DNA of 32,134 bases from an uncultured bacterium (GTDB lineage: Bacteria; Bipolaricaulota; Bipolaricaulia; Bipolaricaulales; Bipolaricaulaceae). Under the pieces are notes generated by a model. The model made no database searches. It saw only the letters and a list, made by a program, of their open reading frames with translations, and was not told the origin of the DNA. The DNA lies in NCBI GenBank assembly GCA_937122485.1, contig CAKZKH010000240.1, positions 1-32,134 on the forward strand, written 5' to 3'. This document shows positions 17,018 through 23,056 of this stretch, piece after piece (position 1 is the stretch's first letter; every line of letters begins with the position of its first letter). The translations under genes and the position numbers were made by a program.

Positions 17018-17607
17018 AACGCTCCTCCCGCCAAGATACCCACTCCGCCGTAAAGCGCCAGGCCCCACAGCCCTGACCACTCCCCCTCCCACAACGCCCC
17101 CACGGCCACGAGCGGACAAAGCATCGGCACCCCCACCAAGGGCAGAAAGACCACCGCTACGTACAGGCCATACTTGACGACGAACCGCAGCCCTTCCCCC
17201 TGGAACGCGGCCGCGGCCCCGTACCCGGCCAACGCCCACACCCCCCCATAGGCCAACAGAAAGGCCAGGACGCCCAAGCCGGCAAGAACCGGTGCTCCCC
17301 CTTCTACCCATTGGACGAAAAGAAACGGGAACACCAAAGCCAAGGCCAAGCCCACCAGGCTTACCAACCGGACCCCCCGCTGCCTCAGCCCCAGGGCCCC
17401 GTAGCCGTGCTCGGCATCCCCCACCTGCAGGGCCAGGATCCCGAGAAGGAAGGTCACGAGCTGACTCAGCAACGGTCCCCGGATGTACCCCATGACCCCT
17501 GGGGCAGCGGCCTCCGCCCCAAGAACAACCGAAACGAACCCCAGACCAGCAAAGATCACAAAGGCCACGAGTCCGTTGACCAGGCTGGTGGGGACCCTAG
17601 CCCTCAT
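16921..17607 (-). CDS. Polytopic membrane protein, unknown family
   Basis: A 228-residue protein with about six hydrophobic segments (roughly 8-30, 45-62, 80-100, 105-130, 140-160, 165-190), very few charged residues and no soluble domain. I do not recognise the family; its size and shape recall small ABC-2-like or DUF-type membrane subunits, but nothing specific supports that. The last ~33 residues (from CIPRRC) are Arg/Ser/Gly-rich and are encoded in the 97 nt shared with the next gene, so they may be a poorly constrained tail. ATG 17607 overlaps the preceding gene's stop region by 11 nt. Placement between two other membrane-protein genes suggests one complex. Confidence 0.65.
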   Translation of the reverse strand: MRARVPTSLVNGLVAFVIFAGLGFVSVVLGAEAAAPGVMGYIRGPLLSQLVTFLLGILALQVGDAEHGYGALGLRQRGVRLVSLVGLALALVFPFLFVQWVEGGAPVLAGLGVLAFLLAYGGVWALAGYGAAAAFQGEGLRFVVKYGLYVAVVFLPLVGVPMLCPLVAVGALWEGEWSGLWGLALYGGVGILAGGALCIPRRCLRRSGGGSGSGTDFGPSSSALRGSS

Positions 17608-18883
17608 ACCGCCTCACCCATCGCACGAACAGTCGGTGCACGCTGGCTCGGCCTTGGCGGAGGTGCTCCTCCCGCACTTGGAGGACGTCGCCCACCCGCA
17701 GCTCGGGGCGGAAGGCCGACACCGCGGCGCGAATGGGCCGGGGAAGCTCCAGCCACGGCGTTGGCCAAAGCCCGACCTCGATCGTCCGCCCCTCGCCTTG
17801 CCAGCCCGGGCCAACCGTCCACACCACCAGGCGCTCGCCAGGATCCAGCCGCACGCGGGTCGCAGGACCCTGGGGCGTCCATTCCCAGGTGAGGGACTTG
17901 CCGGGGTCTTTGCTCCACCACAGCCCGGCCGCCACCCACTCCCCTCCCGTGCCCCCGAGCACGGCACACAAAGCATAGCTAAACTGTGGAACAGTAGACA
18001 CTTCAATGATAGTCTGAACAGAAACGGTCGATTCAGGGACTCCGTACGAAACAATGTAAAACAGGGCAAAACCAAGTCCGCTCCCAAGCACGAACGCCAA
18101 GCCCCACGGCCGGGCGCCCCGCGCCCAGGCCGGCAAGGCGTACCCCAACCCCAGGATGTACCCCAAAGCCACCGCGACCAGCAGCCCCCGCGGAGCCGGC
18201 CGCGGCCCATACAGGGACGCGAAACTTTCCGCCTCGGCCAAGCTCAAGCCGCCCCACACCAAAGGAACAGGGAGGCCTTCCACCTGGCCCCCCAGGTAGG
18301 TCCCCCAGGCCGCGAGCACGGCCTGCGCCCTGGGAGAGAGCACAACCCCTGGCCCCACCACCACCCGGGCAAAGCACGTCAGAAGCGCAGGTTCCTCGGG
18401 CAGATCCTCCGGTTCCAGGAGGATCAACGGCTCCACGGGGAGGGGATCGGGAAGCGGAGCGCCCACAAGCGCCACCAGTTTCCCCAGTCCGCCCCCGGCC
18501 GAGACCTGGGTTTGAAACAGGCCGGCCGGCCCGGCATCGAGCTCCACCACCACCCGCGGTCCCCGCAACTCCAAGGGCCATGGGAACAGGAACCTTCCTC
18601 GGGCCCCGGGGGCGAGGAGAACCGGACAACGCAGGGTGTGCTGGGGGCTGGCCCTCCAGGCGGCTGCTTGCTCCCCCCGTACGGTCAAGGTCCCCGAGAG
18701 AACTTTGCCTGTCGCGTTCTCCACGGTGATGGTCAGGGGGTTGATCGCTCCAGGAACGGGTCTCCCCTGCCAACCCAGTTGGGCCCCCAGTGTCACCGGG
18801 GCCGCGCTCCCTTGAGGGGAGAGCACCCCCAGAGCCACGGCGAGCCCAACCAGCGCCTCGAGCACCCCAAACAAGGTCCGCAC
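17597..18883 (-). CDS. Exported/membrane protein at the head of the MoxR operon
   Basis: A 428-residue protein, not assigned to a named family. Residues 1-27 look like a signal peptide (TLFGVLEALVGLAVALGV). Residues ~30-130 are beta-rich (PLTITVENATGKVLSGTLTV), like an Ig/CARDB-type fold; ~135-205 resemble a degenerate Rossmann/GATase-like domain (LVALVGAP, LILLEPEDLP, ARVVVGPG, AWGTYLGGQ). Two membrane helices follow at ~230-270, then a C-terminal beta-rich domain (~290-428). Similar architectures accompany MoxR/DUF58/VWA operons elsewhere. The start is GTG 18883; no ribosome site is visible, but a TACAAT box lies 7 nt upstream, suggesting a leaderless transcript. About 96 bp inside the gene (17965-18060) are strikingly AT-rich compared with the rest. 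Confidence 0.7.
   Translation of the reverse strand: MRTLFGVLEALVGLAVALGVLSPQGSAAPVTLGAQLGWQGRPVPGAINPLTITVENATGKVLSGTLTVRGEQAAAWRASPQHTLRCPVLLAPGARGRFLFPWPLELRGPRVVVELDAGPAGLFQTQVSAGGGLGKLVALVGAPLPDPLPVEPLILLEPEDLPEEPALLTCFARVVVGPGVVLSPRAQAVLAAWGTYLGGQVEGLPVPLVWGGLSLAEAESFASLYGPRPAPRGLLVAVALGYILGLGYALPAWARGARPWGLAFVLGSGLGFALFYIVSYGVPESTVSVQTIIEVSTVPQFSYALCAVLGGTGGEWVAAGLWWSKDPGKSLTWEWTPQGPATRVRLDPGERLVVWTVGPGWQGEGRTIEVGLWPTPWLELPRPIRAAVSAFRPELRVGDVLQVREEHLRQGRASVHRLFVRWVRRYEG
17965..18060. other. AT-rich patch inside a GC-rich gene
   Basis: By direct count about 40 of 96 bases are G or C (~42 %), while flanking lines are near 65-70 %. On the coding (minus) strand the ~32 codons end mostly in T or A (for example ATT, GTT, TCT, ACT, GAA), unlike neighbouring codons. 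The reading frame is unbroken and the patch encodes the stretch just after the second membrane helix. Confidence 0.7.
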
Positions 18884-18890
18884 ACCCGCG

Positions 18891-18896
18891 ATTGTA
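18891..18896 (-). promoter_or_regulatory. Candidate -10 box for leaderless expression of the MoxR operon
   Basis: TACAAT on the minus strand matches 5 of 6 consensus bases and is followed after 7 nt by the GTG at 18883, so transcription would begin at or next to the start codon. No convincing -35 hexamer is found at 16-18 nt upstream (TCCCTT is the best), which lowers confidence. Confidence 0.4.
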
Positions 18897-18922
18897 GGGG
18901 GCTCCTGGGGAGGAAGGGACCG

Positions 18923-19618
18923 TCAGCGGGGGACGGCCGCCCGGTCCAAGATCTTCTTGACCGTCATAGCCTCCCAGCGGCCGCCCGTCTTGGTGGGCAC
19001 CTTCTGGCGCCGCAGCTCGGCGGCGATCTGCCGATAACTCTTGCCCTTGGCCCGCAGACTGCGCATGAGGGCCAGAGCCTGAAGCTCTTCAGGGACAGGG
19101 ACGAGGTCCTCGTCCACCCGGCGGAACCCGTAGGGTTCGGGACCGTACACCTTCCCGTTCTGCCGCTTGTAGCGCAGGGCAAGCTTGGTGCGCTCCCCGA
19201 TGAGGTTCCGCTCCATCTCGGCCACCCCGGCCATGATGGTGAGGAAAAACCGCCCCATGGCCGATTGGGTGTTGATCGCCTGGCCGCCTTGGTCCACGAG
19301 ATGCAGGGCGATGCCCGCTCGGTCCCAGTCCCGAACCACGGTCAAGCAGTCGATGGCGTCGCGGAACAGCCGGTCCAGCTTCAGGGCCACCACGTGCGTG
19401 ACTTCCTGGCCATCCACGAGTTGGAGGAGACGGGCGCCTTCCTTCCGTTCGGCCAAGGGTTTGCCGGCGCTGACCCCCTCCTCGGCCAGGATGTCCACGA
19501 GGTCCAGCCGAGCGAGCTGGCAGTAAGCCCGGATGCGCTCGGCCTGGGCTGCCAAAGACACCCCTTCGCTGGCCTGCTCTTCCGTGGACACCCGGGCATA
19601 TCCCAGGGCTTTAGGCAT
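18923..19618 (-). CDS. Serine recombinase (resolvase/invertase family)
   Basis: A 231-residue site-specific recombinase. The N-terminal catalytic domain begins LGYARVSTEEQ with nucleophile S11, followed by ALKLDRLFRD (the conserved Leu-Asp-Arg-Leu-x-Arg block) and GRFFLTIMAGVAEMERNLIGE, leading into the long E helix. The C-terminal part (~150-231: GPEPYGFRR, KGKSYRQIAAELRRQKVPTK, WEAMTVKKIL) is a helix-turn-helix DNA-binding region like the start of the 'Recombinase' domain. Size fits a resolvase/invertase rather than a large phage integrase. ATG 19618 is preceded by a G-rich ribosome site embedded in a palindrome; an alternative TTG at 19645 would fall inside the inverted repeat upstream. 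No transposase, terminal inverted repeats or other mobile genes are seen next to it, so it may be a stand-alone chromosomal recombinase. Confidence 0.9.
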   Translation of the reverse strand: MPKALGYARVSTEEQASEGVSLAAQAERIRAYCQLARLDLVDILAEEGVSAGKPLAERKEGARLLQLVDGQEVTHVVALKLDRLFRDAIDCLTVVRDWDRAGIALHLVDQGGQAINTQSAMGRFFLTIMAGVAEMERNLIGERTKLALRYKRQNGKVYGPEPYGFRRVDEDLVPVPEELQALALMRSLRAKGKSYRQIAAELRRQKVPTKTGGRWEAMTVKKILDRAAVPR

Positions 19619-19630
19619 GGGGGATCCCCC
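19619..19630. repeat. GGGGGATCCCCC palindrome over the recombinase start region
   Basis: A perfect 12-bp palindrome directly adjoining the ATG (19618). On the mRNA, the C-run just before the start codon can pair with the G-rich ribosome site upstream, leaving a GGAT-type loop, so it could keep translation of the recombinase low. Confidence 0.6.
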
Positions 19631-19634
19631 CCCT

Positions 19635-19664
19635 CCCGTAAACAACCGCCCCCTCGTTTACGGG
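19635..19664. repeat. Perfect 9-bp inverted repeat upstream of the recombinase (candidate crossover/operator site)
   Basis: CCCGTAAAC (19635-19643) and GTTTACGGG (19656-19664) are exact reverse complements with a 12-nt spacer, 30 bp overall. It is 17-46 nt upstream of the recombinase ATG. Dimer-binding sites of serine resolvases and invertases are typically 26-30 bp inverted repeats and often lie upstream of the recombinase gene, where they also autoregulate it. I found no second copy of the arms in this window. Confidence 0.6.
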
Positions 19665-19722
19665 TCCAAACCACCGCCGCCCTTTTCCCCACGAACTCCA
19701 AGGCCTCCCCCTCGTCAAAACC

Positions 19723-20484
19723 TCAGGCCAGGTCATAGCGCTCGATGATCTTCTTCTCCTCCCCCTCGATTTCCGCGGACACCTCGATGTACTCCCGCAA
19801 CCCGGAGGTGTTCAGCTTCTCCTTGAGGAGGTTGTCCAGCTGGAAGATCCCCGCGGAGTTCGTCATCCGCACGTGGATGTGCACGGGTTTCTCCGTCCCA
19901 GGGCGAAGCTGAACCTTGTCGATGGCCAGGGCGGACACGCTGTGGATGGTGGGTTTACCTACCCGGAACGGCACCCGGGCCCGCCCCTTCTCCATGTCCA
20001 GGGCGTCCGCCACCTTGAGGACCCCTGCCTCCACGGTCAGGGGCCGAACCTCCGCTTGGTGGGCCCAAATGGCATGAAGCACCTCGGCCGTGACGACGGT
20101 CTTGGTGGGCTCCTCGTACACCCCAGCCAGCAGCTGGTCCAACATGCCCACGGCCCACACCAAGGAGAAGAGTTCGTGGTCGTCCCGGTGCACGGCGTGC
20201 CCCACGTCGTGGAGGGCTGAACCCAAGGCCACCACCACCTGGGCGTCCTCGTAGCCCAGGCCGTGGTCGGCCACCCCCAGCTTGACCCCTGCCTTGTGGA
20301 GGAGGTCCAACAGCTTCAGGGCGATATCCATGACGATGCGGACGTGGGTGGGGCCGTGGTCGTTGATGCACAAGCGATCGATGGCCACGATGTTGGAGCA
20401 CACCCAGAGCGCCCGCAACCGCGCCGACCCGGCGATGGCCGCCTTGACCTTCTTGAGCTTCTCCCCCTGGTTCACGGCGGCCAT
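19723..20484 (-). CDS. HD-domain metal-dependent phosphohydrolase
   Basis: A 253-residue cytoplasmic protein. The HD signature is spread over NDHGPTHVRIV (H43, H47), ALHDVGH (H92, D93, H96), the distal His in AEVLHAIWAHQ, and the terminal Asp in KVADALDMEKGR. Such enzymes hydrolyse phosphomono- or diesters, often nucleotides or cyclic nucleotides; substrate is unknown. The C-terminal ~80 residues (VQLRPGTEKPVHIHVRM, IIERYDL) form a beta-rich domain seen in a conserved archaeal/bacterial HD subgroup. ATG 20484 has an excellent GGAGG a few nt upstream and lies 5 nt after the stop of the winged-helix gene, so the two form an operon. A longer ATG-equivalent start at 20508 would run into that gene and is rejected. 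Confidence 0.85.
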   Translation of the reverse strand: MAAVNQGEKLKKVKAAIAGSARLRALWVCSNIVAIDRLCINDHGPTHVRIVMDIALKLLDLLHKAGVKLGVADHGLGYEDAQVVVALGSALHDVGHAVHRDDHELFSLVWAVGMLDQLLAGVYEEPTKTVVTAEVLHAIWAHQAEVRPLTVEAGVLKVADALDMEKGRARVPFRVGKPTIHSVSALAIDKVQLRPGTEKPVHIHVRMTNSAGIFQLDNLLKEKLNTSGLREYIEVSAEIEGEEKKIIERYDLA

Positions 20485-20489
20485 TGTCC

Positions 20490-20915
20490 TCACCTCCACC
20501 GCTCCCACCAGGCCACCTGTCTTCTCTCCCGGAGAGACGCTTCCAGGGCGGCCACCCGCTCCTCCAACCGCCGCAGGTCCTCCGCGAGGTGCTCAACCCA
20601 CCTGGACCACCCCTCTCCTTCCTCGGCTTTGACCAGGTTTTGCTCACCTTGGTTCGCAACTCCAATTCTTGTATCGTTCTCCCTCTCTTGCCGAAAGCGT
20701 ATGACCCGCGACGCTTCAGCAAGGGTATGTCCCGTTTCGACCAGCGCCTGGACGTCCCTCAGCACGGCCAGCCCCTCCTCGGTGACGAGCATCTGGTTGT
20801 TGGGACCGCGGCGGATAAAACCCGCGAGGAGGTCCCGCACAGCGTTAATCCTGTTCCTCACTTGGTGCTCCGTGCTCAAGCGCAGCAACTGAACCAGCTC
20901 GGCCACGGTGTACAC
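20490..20915 (-). CDS. Small DNA-binding protein (winged helix/MerR-like) with C-terminal coiled coil
   Basis: A 141-residue protein. Residues 1-75 look like a helix-turn-helix/winged-helix module: YTVAELVQLLRLSTEHQVRNR as the first helices, then GFIRRGPNNQMLVTEEGLAV as a wing, then a helix with TLAEASRVI. Residues ~105-135 form a leucine-heptad coiled coil (WVEHLAEDLRRLEERVAALE), suitable for dimerisation, ending in a Trp/Arg-rich tail. This arrangement resembles MerR-type regulators, though I cannot place it in a named family. GTG 20915 is chosen because AAAGGAGG lies 7 nt upstream and upstream codons overlap mutL as antisense shadow. It is co-directional and nearly contiguous with the HD phosphohydrolase, divergent from mutL. 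Confidence 0.75.
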   Translation of the reverse strand: MYTVAELVQLLRLSTEHQVRNRINAVRDLLAGFIRRGPNNQMLVTEEGLAVLRDVQALVETGHTLAEASRVIRFRQERENDTRIGVANQGEQNLVKAEEGEGWSRWVEHLAEDLRRLEERVAALEASLRERRQVAWWERWR

Positions 20916-20945
20916 GGCTTTACCTCCTTTGGTGCGGTTTCGCTC

Positions 20946-20975
20946 ATGGTACGCGGCGCACGGGGGACGGGCCAA
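20946..20975 (-). promoter_or_regulatory. Candidate promoter for the winged-helix/HD operon
   Basis: Minus strand TTGGCC (20975-20970) and TACCAT (20951-20946) with an 18-nt spacer, each 4 of 6 to consensus, in the 99-nt region divergent to mutL. The start site would lie near 20939, leaving a ~24-nt leader containing the GGAGG. I could not identify a convincing mutL promoter in the other direction. Confidence 0.4.
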
Positions 20976-21014
20976 CTGGTCGGGGCAGGAGGGAGGGGCT
21001 AGGCTTGAGAGACG

Positions 21015-22670
21015 ATGGGCATCCATCGGCTGAGCGAAGAGGTGATCCGCAAGATCGCCGCTGGGGAGGTGGTGGAGCGCCCAGCCTCGGTGGCCAAGGA
21101 GCTCGTGGAGAACAGTTTGGACGCCGAGGCCCAACAGGTTGGCGTGGACGTGGAGGGCGGGGGACTGGTCCTCCTCCGCGTCAGCGACGATGGCCACGGA
21201 ATGAGCCCCAACGACCTTCGCCTGGCCATCGAACGCCATACCACAAGCAAACTTCGCACGGAGGAGGACCTTCGCCACATCCGGACCCTGGGGTTCCGGG
21301 GCGAGGCCTTGGCTTCCATTTGCGCGGTGGCCCAGGTCCGCCTGGTGTCCCGAGCCCGGGGGGCGGACGAAGGCCAGGAGCTGGAGGTCCACGGAGGCCA
21401 GCGCGTGCTCGATCGCCCCTGCGGGCGGGCCGTGGGCACCACCGTGGAGGTTCGGAACCTCTTTTTCAACGTCCCAGCCCGGCGGCAGTTCTTGGACAGT
21501 GCAACCGGGGAGGCTCGCCACGTCCTGGGTGTGCTGCGCCGCCTGGTCCTTGCCCACCCCGAGGTGGCCTTCGCCGTCTCCTCCGAGGGGCGGAGGACGC
21601 TGGACGTGGCCCAAGCCAAGGATCCGGCCGAGCGGATTGCCCAGATCTATGGCCGAGACCTCACCGGCCGCCTGATGTACGCCGAGGTCCAGGAGCCGGG
21701 ACTGCACCTCCAGGCGTGGTTTGGCCCTCCCGAACTGAGCCGGCCGACCCGGGTGGACCAGCACCTGTTCCTCTCCGGCCGCCCGGTTCGACTGGGGAGC
21801 TTGGGGGTGGCGATCCACCAGGCCTATGCCCGTTGGCTGCCGCGGGGGCAGTACCCCATCTTTTTCCTATACCTGGACGCTGATCCTCAGGTTGTGGACG
21901 TGAACGTCCATCCCCGCAAGGAAGAGGTGCGGTTCCGTGCCGAGGGGGCGGTGATGGACCTGCTGCGACGGGCAGCCTTGCGGGCCTTGGGGACCCGTTT
22001 GACCGCTATCCAGCCCCCCGTGGCCCACGGAGCACCCCCCGTCCAGCCCGAGCTGCGACCGTCTTCGCCCCAGCCCGCCCCGCCCCTGTGGCCGGAAAAG
22101 GTCCCCGCGCACCGGCCGTGGCGCGTGTTGGGACAGGTCCACTCCAGCTTCATCCTCGTGGAGGGGGAGGAAGGACTGGAGATCGTGGACCAGCATGCGG
22201 CCCACGAGCGGGTGCTGTTCGAGCGGTACCGGGACGGGATGGGCGTGCCCAGCCAGGAGCTCCTGGTGCCGGTGCAGATCGAGGTGCCGTTCGACCGGGC
22301 CGAGGCCCTGCGCCGGGCCCTGCCGGACCTGGCCCAGATTGGGGTGCTGCTTGAACCCTTCGGGGAGCGGGCGTTTCTTCTCCGGGGATGGCCAGCGCCT
22401 CTGGCCGATCGCCAGTCGCGGTTGGGGTTCCTCGAGCCGGTGGCCGCGGTGGCTGAACGGCTTGTGGAGGGCGAGCCGCCCCTGCGGGAGCTGTGGCGGG
22501 AGGTGGCCTGCGCCGCGGCCATCACCGCCGGGGAGACGTTGAGCCCGGCCGAGCAGGAGGCCCTTATCGAACGGTGGAAGGCCACCCAAGAGCCCGCCCG
22601 CTGCCCCCATGGGCGGCCCGTGGTGCTCCGGCTCCCTTGGGAGCGTCTGGCCCACGAACTGGGGAGGTAG
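21015..22670 (+). CDS. mutL: DNA mismatch repair protein MutL (endonuclease-type)
   Basis: A 551-residue mismatch-repair ATPase/endonuclease that acts after MutS. The N-terminal GHKL ATPase has KIAAGEVVERPASVAKELVE, SLDAEAQQVGV, VSDDGHGM, and TLGFRGEALASI; NLFFNVPARRQFL and VDVNVHPRKEEVRF mark the transducer domain. A Pro-rich linker (~335-370) leads to a C-terminal domain with DQHAAHERVLFE, an exact DQHA-x2-E-x4-E metal site, plus ACAAAI and CPHGRP. The intact motif indicates latent nicking activity, as in bacteria lacking MutH. Length is somewhat short (typical 550-650). The start is ATG 21015 with only a weak GAGAG site. MutS is not in the window. Confidence 0.97.
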   Translation: MGIHRLSEEVIRKIAAGEVVERPASVAKELVENSLDAEAQQVGVDVEGGGLVLLRVSDDGHGMSPNDLRLAIERHTTSKLRTEEDLRHIRTLGFRGEALASICAVAQVRLVSRARGADEGQELEVHGGQRVLDRPCGRAVGTTVEVRNLFFNVPARRQFLDSATGEARHVLGVLRRLVLAHPEVAFAVSSEGRRTLDVAQAKDPAERIAQIYGRDLTGRLMYAEVQEPGLHLQAWFGPPELSRPTRVDQHLFLSGRPVRLGSLGVAIHQAYARWLPRGQYPIFFLYLDADPQVVDVNVHPRKEEVRFRAEGAVMDLLRRAALRALGTRLTAIQPPVAHGAPPVQPELRPSSPQPAPPLWPEKVPAHRPWRVLGQVHSSFILVEGEEGLEIVDQHAAHERVLFERYRDGMGVPSQELLVPVQIEVPFDRAEALRRALPDLAQIGVLLEPFGERAFLLRGWPAPLADRQSRLGFLEPVAAVAERLVEGEPPLRELWREVACAAAITAGETLSPAEQEALIERWKATQEPARCPHGRPVVLRLPWERLAHELGR

Positions 22671-22795
22671 GCCGGGCCGAAGGTTTCATCGGGCTCGCCC
22701 GGAGCACCCCCGAACGTACGTGCGATCCCACCCCCACTGCGGTGTGTTGTCCCAGAAAAAGGGCAACGCTAGAATGCCTGACCAAGGAGGCAAAC
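22671..22795 (+). other. Intergenic region mutL-spoVS
   Basis: 125 nt containing a small hairpin (CGGGC-TC-GCCCG, 22690-22701) without T-tract, then the spoVS promoter and its AAGGAGG ribosome site (22784-22790). It is the largest gap on this strand in the window; no small gene or RNA was recognised. Confidence 0.5.
22747..22775 (+). promoter_or_regulatory. Promoter of the spoVS-argS-ftsY operon
   Basis: TTGTCC (22747-22752) and TAGAAT (22770-22775) with a 17-nt spacer; the -10 box matches 5 of 6 and the -35 box 4 of 6. Transcription would begin near 22782, just ahead of AAGGAGG. An A-run (22756-22760) sits in the spacer. Confidence 0.6.
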
Positions 22796-23056
22796 ATGGA
22801 GATCCTCAAAGTCGCGGCTACTTCCGATCCCAACGCCGTGGCCGGGGCCATTGCTGGGGCCCTGGAGTCCAGCGGCATCGTCGAGGCCCACGCCATCGGC
22901 GCGGGGGCCGTCAACCAGGCCGTGAAGGCCATCGCCATTGCCCGCCGCCTCATCGAGCGCGAGGGAGAACCGGAAATCAAGGTCGTCCCCGGGTTCATCG
23001 ACGTGGACATCGGGGGCGAGGCCAAGACCGGTGTGCGGTTCGTGATCCAGCGGTAA
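22796..23056 (+). CDS. spoVS: SpoVS-family protein
   Basis: An 86-residue protein, the same length as Bacillus SpoVS, with the family pattern MEILKVAATSDPNAVAGAIA, AIGAGAVNQAVKAIAIARR and PGFIDVDIGGEAKTGVRFVI. SpoVS is an Alba-like small protein affecting sporulation and septation in Bacillus, but it also occurs in non-sporulating thermophiles, where its role is unclear and nucleic-acid binding is suspected. It has its own promoter and a strong ribosome site (AAGGAGG, 5 nt before ATG), and its stop overlaps argS by 1 nt (TAATG), so it is co-transcribed with translation and secretion genes. Confidence 0.95.
   Translation: MEILKVAATSDPNAVAGAIAGALESSGIVEAHAIGAGAVNQAVKAIAIARRLIEREGEPEIKVVPGFIDVDIGGEAKTGVRFVIQR

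Noticed and set aside
18923-19722. Insertion sequence or transposon around the recombinase
   Set aside because: No transposase, flanking terminal inverted repeats or target duplications were found; only the single inverted repeat upstream of the gene.
20916-21818. Upstream extension of the winged-helix gene over mutL
   Set aside because: The part upstream of GTG 20915 is antisense to the MutL ATPase domain; the ribosome site and promoter lie at 20915-20975.
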